Below, in pieces: positions 1 to 12,201 of a DNA stretch of 64,000 nucleotides; positions within the stretch are counted from its first letter, which is position 1; every line of letters starts with the position of its first letter. The stretch is from Ectobius pallidus (taxonomy: Eukaryota > Arthropoda > Insecta > Blattodea > Ectobiidae): NCBI GenBank assembly GCA_964059195.1, contig CAXKWD010000003.1:196440174-196504173 (forward strand). The letters are read 5' to 3'. The position numbers were made by a program, and so were the translations under genes. The notes beneath the pieces were generated by a model that saw nothing but the letters and a program-made list of their open reading frames with translations, had not been told where the DNA came from and made no database searches.

Positions 1-538
1 CCCAGCGAAATCTACTAAACGCAGAGATCTGAAATTTTATACATAGGCGGACTGAAGGGTCGGAATGTGCACCTCGAAGCCGGAATTTTAATTTTCGCTT
101 TAGTTCGTGAGTTATGAATGAAATCTATATTAATAAAAGGAAGTGTCTGTCCTCCGTCTGTCTATCTGTCTGTCTTCCGTCTGTCCTCCGTCTGTCCGCG
201 ATGCCCAGCGAAATCTACTAAACGCAGAGATCTGAAATTTTATACATAGGCGGACTGAAGGGTCGGAATGTGCACCTCGAAGCCGGAATTTTAATTTTCG
301 CTTTAGTTCGTGAGTTATGAATGAAAAACGGGCAGAAAACGTGTATTTATTCCGTTTTCGAAGCATGAGTTTTCAGTAATACAAATCAATTACACTAGGC
401 TTTGGCTATTTTTGTCAAACCATCGACATAAAAGCATCGCGATCTGTTGAATGTTGTAGCTCACGCTGGTCGATTCATTTGTTTTTAATGTCATGGCACG
501 AAAACATAATATGAAATTTTCAACCGACACCTTAGAGG

Positions 539-598
<60 letters not shown>

Positions 599-2396
599 GG
601 GATAATCAATATTAGCCTAAATATGGTCTAACGTTGTTCGATTTGGACGAAACTCACTATACAGGGGTTTTCCGGGCCAAGGAACTCGAATCTGAGGTCG
701 CTTTTACCAGGTGACGCTATCTAATCGTGATATGTAGTCCACATGATTTAGGTGTTAATATAATGATTTAACTATTAGCCTATGCTCTTAATTTTTAATT
801 TTTGAAATAATTATCGCAGGCGAAGCCGCGGGCACATACTATCTTAAAATAATAAAATGACGTGTTTGTCTGTCTCTCCACGATGCCCAGCGAAATCTAC
901 TGAACGCAGAGATCTGAAATTTTAAACATAGATGGGCAGAAAGGTGGGCGAATGCGCATCGAAGCCGGATTTTTAATTTTAGCTTTCGTTCGCGAGTTGT
1001 GAGTGAAAAACTGGCAGAAAACGTGATTTTAGCGCTGTCGAAGCATCAGATTTTAGTAATACATTTCAATGTCAAATCAATTGCAGTTGGCTTTGGCTAT
1101 TTTTGTCATACCGTGGTAATAAAAGCATCGCGATCGCTAGAATGTTGTAAGCCCACGCTGGTCGATTCATTTGTTTAGAATGTCAAGGCCCGTAGACATA
1201 TTACATTTTCAACCTACACGGAAGAGGGGTAATCAACATAGACCTAAATATGGTTAAACATCGTTCGATTTGGACGAAACTCACTATACAGGGATTTTCT
1301 GGGCCAAGGAACTCGAATCTGAGATCGCTTTTACCAGGCGACGCTATCTAATCGTGACATGTAGTTTACGTGATTTAGGTGTTAATAAATATAATGATTT
1401 AACTATTATGCTCTTAATTTTTAATTCTTGAAATAATTATCGCGGGCGAACGCTTGATTTTGTAAGTCCATCCTGGACGATTCATTTATTTAGAATATCA
1501 AGGCCCGAAGACATGAAATTTTCAACCTACACTGAAGAGGGATAATCAATATAGGCCTAAATATGGTCAAACATTGTTCGATTTGGACGAAACTGACTGT
1601 ACAGGGGTATTCTGGGCCAAGGAACGCGAATCTGAGGTAGCTTTTACCAGGGGACGCTACCTAATCGTGGAATGCACTCCACGTGATTTAGGTGTTAATA
1701 ATTATAATGATTTAACTATGGTCTTAATTTTTAGTTTTTAATTTTTGAAATAATTATCGCGGGGGAAGCCGCGGGCACATGCGGGCACATGCTGTTTGTC
1801 TGTCTGTCAACGATGCCCATCGAAATCTACTGAACGCAGAGATCTGAAATTTTAAAGATAGATGGACTGAAAGGTGGGCGAATGCACCTCGAAGCCGAAC
1901 TTTTAATTTTAGCTTTCGTTCGCGAGTTATGAGTGAAAAACTGGCAGAAAACGTGATTCGCGATGTCAAAGCATCAGATTTCAGTAATACATTTCAATGT
2001 TAAATCAATTGCAGTTGTCTTTGGCTATTTTTGTCATACCGTGGAAATAAAAGCATCGCGATCGCTTGAATGTTGTAAGCTCACGCTGGTCGATTCATTT
2101 GTTTAGAATGTTAAGGCCCGTAGACATATTAAATTTTCAACCAACACGGAAGAGGGGTAATCAACATAGACCTAAATATGGTTAAACATCATTCGATTTG
2201 GACGGAACTCACTATACAGGGATTTTCTGGGCCAAGGAACTCGAATCTGAGATAGCTTTTACCAGGCGACGCTATCTAATCGTGGTATGTAGTCCACGTG
2301 ATTTAGGTGTTAATAATTATAATGATTTAACTATTATGCTCTTAGTTTTTAATTTTTGAAGTAATTATCGCGGGCGAAGCCGCGGGCACATGCTAG
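1..2396 (+). mobile_element. Tandem/nested array of Helitron-like non-autonomous elements
   Basis: The same ~600-720 bp sequence recurs. A truncated piece lies at 1-123, a unit begins with TCTATATTAATAAAA at 124, another begins with TCTTAAAATAATAAAA at 842, a partial unit starts near 1450 and a last one runs from about 1787 to 2396. Units share the motif CCCAGCGAAATCTACT, the phrase GATTTGGACGAAACT and a GC-rich end, GCGGGCGAAGCCGCGGGC. The final copy ends in CTAG followed by T (2393-2396), just after a potential GCGG/CCGC hairpin. A 5' TC, a terminal hairpin and a CTAG end are the Helitron signature, and no Rep/helicase frame is present. The short frames in the array are shadows of the repeat. 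The superfamily call is inference from the termini. Confidence 0.62.
538..597. repeat. (ATT)n microsatellite
   Basis: An uninterrupted run of about 20 ATT/TTA trinucleotides lies inside the first full Helitron-like unit. The other units lack it, so it expanded after that unit formed. Confidence 0.95.
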
Positions 2397-2890
2397 TTTG
2401 AGATACGAGGAACGGCCATCTGCGACGCTGCACACGGCCCACCAGTTTACTGCGCCTGTGCCTCGTGCGTCTCGCGCATTATCCCACGTATTCCCCCAGT
2501 GTGCTTGTTTACCTCGCTGTCGAAGCATCTTTGCTAAATTTTTCTAGGGCTTTGCGCTTTTTGTGCATTTACATACTTTATCACATTTGTTTTTATAACC
2601 ATGGATCCGAAGAAAGTCTAACAAATATGTATGTACACTTTATGAAACCAGTTTTTTTTTGCTTTACATTCTCTTTTATTATGTTTTTATACAATATTTG
2701 TCATTTATAAATACATTTTTCTTACTAAAAAACACGTAACAAAAACAATTGGGGGTAGCATTTTTGGGGCTGGAACAGATTAATAGCATTTCAATTAATT
2801 TCAATGGGGAAAATTGCTTTGAGATACGAGCAAATTGACATACGAACAAGGTTACGGAACGAATTAAACTCGTATCTCGAGGTATCACTG
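2397..2890 (+). mobile_element. Gutted Tigger/pogo-like DNA transposon
   Basis: The right end reads as an inverted-repeat terminus: a CTCGTATCTCGAGGTATCACTG string ends at 2890 and is followed by TA. The left edge begins with TTTGAGATACGAG, which matches the inverse of the right terminus, but its outermost bases are missing where the Helitron array abuts. Inside, a leader-like stretch reaches ATGGATCCGAAGAAAGTC at about 2600, encoding Met-Asp-Pro-Lys-Lys-Val before a stop, which resembles a transposase start whose body was deleted. The rest of the interior is AT-rich. The Tigger-like assignment rests on terminus style and TA target only. Confidence 0.45.
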
Positions 2891-2892
2891 TA

Positions 2893-4435
2893 TTTGTCAG
2901 ACTTTTTCCTGTAAACTCAAGAGTTTTGAGAAACAACAATATGTAAAATTGTCATACAAATCTACAAAATTGTCATGGCATTTATGTAAAGTTGTCAGCT
3001 TTTATAAAAAAACACAATTGTCAAAATGTAAACCAGTAAGACAATTTCATGTCACCTGTCACCTGTAAAATTGTAACTTTTATGAAATAGGGCCCAGGTG
3101 TTCTCAATATGAGATAACAACTCAGTGGTGACTTACAAATTCGTAAGTGCTTTAAGGCCCGGACTTCCCGGCTAAGGCATTGAATTTTTAAGTCTCACTT
3201 CACCTTTCCATTTACTCTTCAGTTTGTTTGAACAAGTGAACGCATTTAGGTTGTTTTTATTTCACTCATTCCATATTTACTGTTTTATTATTCACCATTC
3301 CATTATAGGGCACAATGCAACATTTTTTTGTTTCTCAATAGCAATGGTTAAGTTATGCCCAGCAGGGAAATTAAGTAGGTCATGTGACTCCTCTATTTTC
3401 TGAATTTGTTTATGTAATGAACTCGGACACAGGACCCATTCGCTGTGCTTCACTGAACTCAGTTGTTTTTGTTTCCTGCTTTAGGATTGGATAGTTTATT
3501 GAACCATGGAAGGTTTTATTGGATAGTGGCTGCCAGAGGATGAGGGTATACACTGCGGTTCTGCAAAGTTTGAGCAACTATAGATAGGAAAACCGAAAAG
3601 CCAACCACGCAATTGATTCAGCACTGCTCGGATAAGGGAAAACTGTGCTCTACCATACTGATATTTCGATGAAATAAGTTCATGTTACCGAACTTTTCTG
3701 TACTCTGTACTTAATCTGATTTTTAAAAAACTAGACCTTTGTTCTTCCGTAAGTCCTGCTTAACGTATTATTCTGTAGCTTAACTCGGAAATAGATTAAA
3801 AAGAACTTAATTTTTTGCATATAAAAATTGCAATTATAACTAAATAAACAAAAGCATTCTGGCACTTTGTTACATTAGTTTACCTGATTTTATTTAAATT
3901 TAAAATCTGAAGGGAAAGATAAGTGTGTAATTTCATTGTATTATAATATTAAGACTTTTAAAGTAAAGGCAACTGGTAAGGGCAGCTTAATGATTTTCCT
4001 ACTTCCCAGGATTTTAATATTTCCACAATCCACAGGGCTTCTGACTTCAGTTATTAAGCTTCCGACATAAAACAGAATAATTCTATCGCACTTTCTGACT
4101 CTACCTTTCCATAAAACCTTAATTAATGAATGTAAACCTAAATGTTTGTTAGTAGTTCTGTGTTAAAGTCGTGTTATTTTCGATATTCATAATCTACATT
4201 TTCCATGTACTGAATTTAAAATGTATTGAAGTAATACCCATTGCATCAGTAGGCAAGAATGATATGTAGTGTTTTATTTTAAAATAGGGTGGTCGCTTTT
4301 ATAGGCCTATGTATTACATTTTATAAAATATAAAAGCATGCTTAAACTATATAAGAACAAAAGATTATATTTGCATTTCGGCATTCTGGATTTCAGTTTA
4401 TCAAGTCCAGTGGCCCTTAGTAAAAGCTGAGTTTG
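2893..4435. other. Unassigned AT-rich DNA
   Basis: No coding frame, RNA gene or recognisable transposon terminus is visible. Several short phrases containing AAAATTGTCA recur around 2940-3070, but no clear repeat unit emerges. Confidence 0.6.
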
Positions 4436-4439
4436 ACAT

Positions 4440-5385
4440 GCCTGTAACTAGGCCATATATAAGTAAGTATTGTCTTCTAGGCCGTGATTTTTTCAAGTTG
4501 ATTAGCATATGTGAAGGAATATTAGCAGAATTTTGTAATTTCTCCATCGGTTACAGAATAAAAGCTATAATTTTGCCAAAATTAAAGCTCATGTGGAAGA
4601 AGTGAAAACATCAATGTCAGAGAATGGTGGATTTAGACTGTCGTAGATGTGAATGACGTTAGAGATGTCCAGTCAGTCTTTCCATACTTATAGGGCAGTC
4701 AGAAATACTATATTTTTCAAACTTATGACAGTTGGATGTGGCAGCTATGCTATCTGCGTAAAAAATTACATAATCTGAGGAAAACGAATGAAAACCCTAA
4801 CTCTATATAAGGCATAACCGAAGGAGATACGGCAAAAGTCAAAGGACCTGTAGATATGTCAAAACCCGTTATTGCTTGTGCAATCGATTTTTTTTATAGG
4901 ACTTACCGTTTAGCTATTATAAGCCTCCACGGTCTGCACAGACCTTAAAGTTTCGTCCACCATTTTGAATGTTTTTCGGGGATAGGAAACGATAATTTTG
5001 AACTTATCGGAACATTTCCTTCGCTTACAGGATATAAGCTGTAGATATGCCAAATTTCAAGCTCCTGTTTCATCTGGAAGTGGAAAAATTATTGTATCAG
5101 TGAATGACTAAGCCACGTGGCTTTATACCATTATAGTGATGATTTCCTGTTTAAAAAGCATGCGACTCTTAAATATTGGTCGTTACTCCAGTAATGATCA
5201 ACCGATTTGGTTCAAAATCAATACGGTTCTTCCTATAAACTTTATATGTATGTATTCTAAGTTTCATGAAAATCTGACAAACCGATGCGAGTTATCGTGC
5301 GTACATGAAAGTTTACAGACAGACGGACAGACGCTTTTCCCGTCCACCAAGTTATCTTAGAAATTACCGTACTGATACAATAAGA
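4440..5385 (+). repeat. Long copy of an ~0.9-kb interspersed repeat
   Basis: This stretch aligns by eye, in order, with 29060-29940. Shared landmarks are GACTGTCGTAGATGTGAATGACGT near 4637 and 29169, a 'CATAATGTGAGGAAAA'-like string, 'CAGACCTTAAAGTT', and a 3' part with AACCGATTTGGTTCAAAATCAATA, 'AAGTTTCATGAAAATC' and a run of CAGACAGACGGACAG. Partial copies of the 3' part occur at 26400-26540 and 30240-30510. No terminal repeats are evident. The 74-aa frame at 5136-5360 is a shadow of the repeat. The family is not one I can name. Confidence 0.6.
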
Positions 5386-6955
5386 ATGGTAATAGTCATT
5401 ATCATAATCGTTATGAGAAGAATTTATTATATTATAATTTGTGCTATGTACATCTTGGAGAAATTTTTGAAGTCTCTAGATCTAAAATTGCATAAAATGA
5501 AAAAAAAGTGCATTCATCTCTTCTTACTGCTTTGGATGGATTGAAAACTCATGAAGTTGTGAGCGTTGCCATTTGTTTAAAAATGTAGATTCTTTGTAAA
5601 AAGGAAAACGTGTCCCTCCATATGAGTAGTGTAATTCGAATCCCACCCAGAAAAAATATTAAACGAAATGGTGAGATTTAAGGTAATTATTTATTTGACT
5701 GCTTCATTCTTGTTTTAACTACAATATGTAATCCAATCAAGTGTATTCTTTTCTCTCTGGCATATTATCTTCATTTCCTATGTAATTTCAAGACACTACA
5801 ATGCTACAAAGCTTCTAGTATTCAAAATGATCGAACCCCAGGGGTACCGTCTCGCACAATTCCCTTGTCGTGTTAATGAATCTTGTTAGCACCTCCTGGT
5901 TAGGAATTAGATTACAAGCAACTTGCAGGGTACAGGGACTTGTATGGCAGTGTTGCTATGGTGGTAGGACAAACGAGATACGGGGATTTGAATAACTAGA
6001 TGAATTCATTCAATTAGGCTAAAACATAGGGTGCTGTGAATGATAAACCTGTGGACCACAACGCTTTACGTTTTCTGTAGTATGAATATGGCATTACCAA
6101 AACTGGGAAGAGTGTGCCAACTGAGGAAATACTGAAAGTTATCGCCCAGTGCCCAGAGATGCATGAATGCACTAACCCAGAACTTCCAACTCTGGAAGGG
6201 TTATCAACACCTACGATGCATGGTTTAGATGTCCAGTTGGTTTCTACCGTTCATGATTCCTCTCCAAAATTTGACACTTCATATAGGAGCCAAGACTGCA
6301 GGCGAGTTACAAGATGTTGAGGCATAATGTGCAAGAAACCATTGTGCAATATACAATAAGGATACGCAATTATTGCGAAGAGTTTGAATTTAAAAATGGT
6401 ACCGGTAATATACAGTGCCTATCTGCACTGCCCTGCTATGCCAGAAAACCTTAACTCCACGTGTCACAGATTTGAGTAAATCATCTCATTGCATTTTGAC
6501 TGAGGCCACAGCTTTTAAAATGTGTTTGACATATCCTAAAATGATAAAGAGTTGAAATAATGTGTAAAATTTATATTAGAGCTTTAAAATATTCAAAAGG
6601 TGTTCAATTAACGAACATGTGGAGTTAGGGTATATTTTCTTACCATTTATTTACTTCATATGAATGAAAAATACCTCAAGTTCTCAAACAGAAGCAAAAT
6701 TACATTATGTACATCGATTTCAGGTATAATTCCTTCCTATCCAGATTAAATTGTATCTATTTCTGTTGAAAACTAGTTTTTATTACAGTGTTTTCTTTCC
6801 CTCAAAGTAGGACACTTTTACCTTTATTAATCTAACCAATAATGAATATTTGCGTTGTAACGTTTCCCCAACAGCAGACCGTTTTAAAATATTTTTTAGT
6901 ACACGCTCTCTAAAACAGCTGCTTATCGGACTGGTAACAAGCCGAAAAATTGCAT
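5386..6955. other. Unassigned DNA
   Basis: Only short, unrecognisable frames are present, for example a 68-codon one at 6114-6320 without family motifs. No repeats or termini stand out. Confidence 0.5.
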
Positions 6956-7039
6956 TTTAAAGGACAAGGCCGCTAAAATTGCATAAAAGTGCATTCAAAT
7001 TGCATTCAAAATGCAGTTTTAGCGGCCTTGTCCTTTAAA
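6956..7039. repeat. Perfect 23-bp inverted repeat (hairpin)
   Basis: The arms at 6956-6978 and 7017-7039 are exact reverse complements and contain GGACAAGGCCGCTAAAA. The 38-base loop itself holds three near-copies of TTGCATNNAAA. Nothing around it is coding. Confidence 0.85.
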
Positions 7040-7599
7040 GTCGTCATGGCAATCTATAAACAAAACCCACATGGCATTGACCAGTCACACCAACTTTAAC
7101 ATGGATTTACGCATATAATTGCTCATAAAACAAACAAATTTAAGCCAACACGTTTCTTTATGAAAATCATAAACTTTACCAGGATTTTTCGCAAAACACG
7201 GTAGCCCACTTCATCACACGACAACAAATATAAGCCAACAACTTTTCACATCTTCGTTCACATAGCTTACATGGATGCACCAGCATTTAATTGCAATATA
7301 TTCCCTATTCCTTCTGCCGTGATGTTGCTGGCACCAGCTCCAATTCAATGTTTTTGACTTGGAGTGAAATTTCCTCGGGATTATAATACATATTTTCACA
7401 AGCTTTTCATAAATACTAGTTCGTATTTATTATTGTTTACAAATCAGCGACTCACATAACGCATTCATAGCCTACCGCATTTCGTACGGTTCATTGTTGT
7501 CTTGCGTTTGAGAGGGTCGTGAGAATATGGTAGACTACCTTTCATTACAATTAATTATATACGGTATTTTGTTTCATTTCATATAATTTAGAGAGCTAT

Positions 7600-7745
7600 T
7601 ACTAAAAAATATTGTATGCACCACGTACGCAAAAACTTTAGCGGACTCATCCAGTATTTCAGCCTCGGCTTTCGCCTCGGCCGCTATACTAGATTCGTCC
7701 GCTAAAGCGTTATTTTGCGTACTTGATACATAAATAGCTATTAAA
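7600..7745 (-). repeat. Palindromic repeat, inverted copy of 24325-24460
   Basis: The segment contains an internal inverted repeat: TTTAGCGGAC pairs with GTCCGCTAAA across a centre holding GCCTCGGC/GCCGAGGC-type arms. Outer parts include GTATGCACCACGTACGCAAAAAC and TTATTTTGCGTAC. The same sequence occurs in reverse orientation at 24325-24460. The 128-aa minus frame across it has no family motifs and is probably fortuitous. A small non-autonomous DNA element is the likeliest explanation. Confidence 0.6.
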
Positions 7746-8499
7746 TTAACCCTTAGAGTCAGTTTGATGTTCTGAGTACTTTCTCTGGGCCGGTTTAACG
7801 TGCTAAGAAAGCTCTTACTATGCCTCTCTGTTAACTCAAATATCTCAGTCATGTATTGACAAAATTTGGAACTTTTTACACACAGATGTACCCAAATATT
7901 TCTCCACGAGGGTAAATATGAGTTGGCTATACAGAAGAAATTCTTGGGTTTTGTTGGCAAACCATTTGCTCACACTCCTGCTAATTGCTTTGTTTTCAAT
8001 AGATATGGGAGGAATGTAAACACACGCAAACAAGGGAAGCCTGCAATAGATCTTACCCAAAACTAGTCACAGAGGGACATTAAAAAAAATACTGTCCACG
8101 AGAAAAAACAACACGAGAAACAAAAAAAGCGAACCATTAGGAGACCTGTTGCATATTGCTGTCCTGACTGACAAGTGGGATTTTTTATTGCGACCTGCTT
8201 CCAAGACAGTTCACACAAACGAAAACTTATATTTTTATACAGCACTAAATTACAAAGCAATTTTTTTTATAACTGAGCGTAGCATTTAAATACCGGCGGA
8301 AGATATTCCCTGTGTCAGTTGTGAGGCATTTAAATGTCCGGCTTGAAGGGTTAAAATTACATTTGAACAATGACGATATCACTGATTGTATCCATCCAAT
8401 CTTGAAAAATCATTAGCTGCCAACATCCAATCAAAAATAGCTCATTTATTCCTATCATATGTTTATAATTTTAAAATTCTAAATACAATTTGCATTACA
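7746..8499. other. Unassigned DNA
   Basis: Overlapping short frames on both strands have no recognisable domain. GCATTTAAAT occurs twice about 45 bp apart (8282 and 8327) near a purine-rich stretch. I see no element termini. Confidence 0.5.
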
Positions 8500-9300
8500 G
8501 TATTAACTATATTCTCACATGAGTTTAATTTTCATTTCAAATAAAGAAGACATTTTACTTGAACTCGAATCTTCTCGGTACTTAAGGCAATTTTGTTTCT
8601 GATTGGTTCCCCCTTGGCAGTCCCCCGTTCCAGGCTGCTTCCCCTGGTTCTGGCCTTTGTAGCGGTCCCTTGGACCACTTGTGGACAAGTTGCTTCCTCT
8701 GGCACTTCTACAGACTCTGGCCTCGTCACCCATTGGAGACTGCTCTCTGGGTCTTCCACCAACTCTGGCCTCGTGTACGGTCCCTTGGACCACCGGATGA
8801 CGGCTGCTCTCTATGGCACTCCCACCAACTCTGACCTCGTGTTCGGTCTCCTGGACTACTGGTAGCGGCTGCTCTCTCTGGATGAACTACTCGACTCCTT
8901 GACTCGAGTTAGGTAGGTACTAGGATGGTTTTTTCACCACGCGACGGTGGTTTTCGTTTCTTCTTATTTGTGCTAAGTTGCTGTTGCCATCTGAACCCTT
9001 GAATAAAGCCGACACCTGCCTGTTTCTCAACTCTACAATCTGACACCAGTTTTTTGGTTGCCCATATTGTATCCTGGGACTAGTCTGGTTAGGATCTCCA
9101 CTCAATGCTACATGAGGTTACCTGTCGAAAGGTCGAACTGTTGCCCTTTCTGCTATTGGGAGGGGTTCTCAGGTGAAAATATGCACATAGCGATTACAAC
9201 AGCACTTAATATACACAAATAAAGGTTTATTGGCCTGATATGTTACAACTGCGACTCACACAGTACCTGCTGTGGTAGTGTTATATAGAATATTCAGACT
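8500..9300 (-). mobile_element. 5' fragment of an LTR retrotransposon (LTR, PBS, leader/gag remnant)
   Basis: Read on the minus strand, TGGTGTCAGAT (9048-9038) matches a primer-binding site complementary to a tRNA-Leu 3' end. Upstream of it on that strand (9050-9300) is LTR-like sequence with an AATAAA signal near 9220. Downstream, 8600-8880 holds about three imperfect ~64-bp tandem repeats rich in CCAGAGTT and GTGGTCCAAGGGACC, giving short Pro/Glu/Ser-rich frames such as 8532-8762. No protease, RT or integrase follows, so this is a remnant. The outer LTR edge cannot be placed, and family assignment (Ty3/gypsy-like) is tentative. Confidence 0.42.
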
Positions 9301-10455
9301 GTTAATAAATAACCCTTTGAAGGATCAATCTTGTAAAGTTAAGTACTTATCTGCAAAATCTCTACGAAGTTACGTGCAGCGACTCTTCTGTAGTAACTGT
9401 TAAGATATTGTGTTCTAGACGACTAATTCCATCAGCCGGACCAGATGAGCAGTAACTTACTCGGGGTATTACACGTCAATTGATCAAACTTAGTTATCAC
9501 GACTAATGCCTTTAAAGGGGGCTCATACACCAAGAGACCATGACCGAGCAGGCATTGCATTAAAAGCTCAATATCTTCAACACTATTTGCAATAACAAAA
9601 TGAAATTTTTAACACAGTGGAAGTATACACTTGGGGCTTTAGATATGCACAAAAATTATTATAATTTCACAAATATGAAGGTTCATATTAAAAAATTAGA
9701 TTTTATTTTTCAAAATGCGATAAGGCCTAAGAAACATGATTTGTTGCTAAGGGCCAATCTGATTGGTGTAATATTTTTTTATTCACACCTGACACTATAA
9801 TCTAGATGCTAAACCTTCAATGAATACTGTGGTATGCCTGACACAATTTTCAGGGATTTTAAAATTTCAATATTAAATTATTACTAATGTTTTCACATTA
9901 TGTTCACAAGTGAATTAATCTTGTGATGCCAATACATCAAATTATTTAGATCGGTCCTCTAGAACACACAAAAATCTTTGTGTGTGCAAAATTTCATGTT
10001 CAAATTACATAAGGTAACAAATTTACCTGAAGGTAAAGGTGCAAAATTTCATGTAATTTGGACCGTTACTTTAAGAGATATTGTGTTTTTCTGTTGAAAA
10101 TATTAAGTTACGGGAAAATGGCTTTGCAAATTCAACATGCCATGCAACTTGAAGCACATACTGGCATTTAAACTTGTATATCTCCAATAAATGACCTAAT
10201 TTAAACATAAAAATTATAGGATATGTTCAGAAAGATGTGATCTTTAACATGAAAGAAAAATTGAAAATGTTGACACTGGTTGGTGTATGAACATCCTTAA
10301 CCTAGCCGGATTATATGCGTAGGTCTTGCTCGGAGTGGTCTCAAGTCAAATGATAACGAGGGAAAAATTCTAGTACATTTTATAGTACGTCTGATATTCA
10401 ACTTTGTAATACCACTGACAATATAGAATAGAAAGTTATCAGCGGGATTTTTCCA
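9301..10455. other. Unassigned AT-rich DNA
   Basis: No recognisable gene. The phrase GCAAAATTTCATGT occurs twice, about 50 bp apart, around 9987-10043. The small frame at 9600-9800 lacks any motif. Confidence 0.5.
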
Positions 10456-10922
10456 GTGAAACTTGTGACTTACTTGTGACTTTCTGTGTGTATTTCCTTA
10501 TTCAAATATCCTGTCGCCATCAACCGGTTCTATTAACATCCGGTCCCAATGCTACTTACAATAAAATGCCAATAAATGCTAATTTTTACTTACATCTTTA
10601 TACCATGGAATACTATTTCTCAATATCCTATTACACCGTATCACATCTAGCGATCCTTAACCAGTTCATCCGTCATATCCAACACCTATTCATTCTTCAT
10701 GGCCTCCCATCTTCAACAAAACTGTTGCAATGGAATCTTGTCCTGAATAGTCCTATAGTTTTCTTCGGAAGGACCTATGAAGAATTTAACCGAATTTATT
10801 GTTTAATACAGAAAGTTATATTAACTTGCCAATTCTGGCTTTAATTCTAATATTTTTAAATAGGGCCATGTTAGTATCAACGTTTAAGGCCAAGCAATAC
10901 ATTAATGTTAATACTAGTTCCT

Positions 10923-11111
10923 TCAAGCACTAAATAACTGTCTTGTTAGCAACAACTGGAAGTCATGTAAGCACAACAACAAATTTCTACTTCTGCCATG
11001 CGGATCAAACTGGTAATGATAGAACCACACCTTCATGTCCTGCAAGCAGTCCAATCCGCCAGTTAGTACTCCGTCAATTTCGGCATCCTTCAAGCACTTG
11101 ATGACCGTCAA
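10923..11111 (-). CDS. Unrecognised 62-aa frame conserved between copies 1 and 2
   Basis: The frame is preceded by an in-frame stop, so the start is uncertain; the first codon is TTG, not ATG. The peptide contains DAEIDGVLTGGLDCLQD and WFYHYQFDPHGR. Copy 2 (15719-15907) repeats it with one visible residue change. In copy 3 (about 19985-20185) the same stretch has several small indels that break the frame. It looks more like an exon fragment than a whole gene. I cannot name a family, and it may be fortuitous. Confidence 0.25.
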   Translation of the reverse strand: MTVIKCLKDAEIDGVLTGGLDCLQDMKVWFYHYQFDPHGRSRNLLLCLHDFQLLLTRQLFSA

Positions 11112-12201
11112 GTTAGAACAAATTTACCGTTCTTCGAACAGTTAAAACCGTCATGCTACCACCGCACCTCTTTTCAACATCCACAAGCAGATCAAGCTAG
11201 ACATGATATCTCCACGTTGATGATGATCAATCATCATGTGGAACTAATTTTCCGAGAAGCGATCACATCATGTTGGCGTATAGCGATGATAACTTTACAT
11301 GATCCTAGCTTTGCAAGCGGAGATTAGCACCTGAAGGTGCCGAGATAGAGGGTACCAACTTCATATGGTCCTACCTTTGCGTCCAGCCATCATACCGAGA
11401 CAGGTGTGTAAGATGCTACTTTACTGATGCTAGCCTTGCGATAGGAAATTAGCACTAGAGGGAACAGAACAAACTGTCATGGTAATCAGGTCTTGCCCCT
11501 AATCAGGGCTGTTTAGGATATCTAGCAGAGATTAAATTTTGTTACATCTCTGTTAAAATTCATACTTAGCTTAAGTATAGGCGATGAATAACTTCAGTCC
11601 ATTCGCTGTAGCAGAAATTAACTCCACGTTGATTTTTAGAACCTGAAGATAAATAACATTATTATAAGCATTTATTTTACTATTATTTTCAACTTGTATT
11701 GCAGTTGACTTTAGTATCTAGATTTTACGATCCAGGAGACCACTCAACGTATGTTAATTCTGAAATTCCGTGTATTAAATTTCAGAATCTAACAGAATAG
11801 TTTCCTCTACTTTCAGTGAAAAAAAAATTACTTACAAATAAACCTGTTATTGTGTGTGGGATGTTATTAAACTTTTAGACAACATTTTATTTGTAAATCC
11901 TCGCATGTACCAGAAATAAATTTTAAATCCACTAAATATTTCTTAAAATAAGGTCTGAATCATGTTGCTGGGTAACTGCCAATAATAAAACAATGTTGCC
12001 TCGGGGACAACAAAATACAATCATTGTACATTTATTGATTCATGCTGCCAGTGAACAGAATATAAACTTTATTTTATACAACATTACGTGATTGAAATAA
12101 TATAACGTGAAGTGATTAAAAACACAATTTCGATTCGGTGCAAGCCATTTCGTGTGCTTTTATTCTGTTTTGATATTAGCTTATCTGAATTAGGTTAACT
12201 A

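Noticed and set aside
130..366. 78-codon and 71-codon minus frames repeated at 130-366 and 1754-1969
   Set aside because: They are translations of the same Helitron-like repeat units; similarity comes from the DNA repeat and no protein motif is present.
7574..7960. 128-codon minus frame
   Set aside because: It spans a palindromic repeat and has no domain; an opposite-strand frame of similar quality overlaps it.
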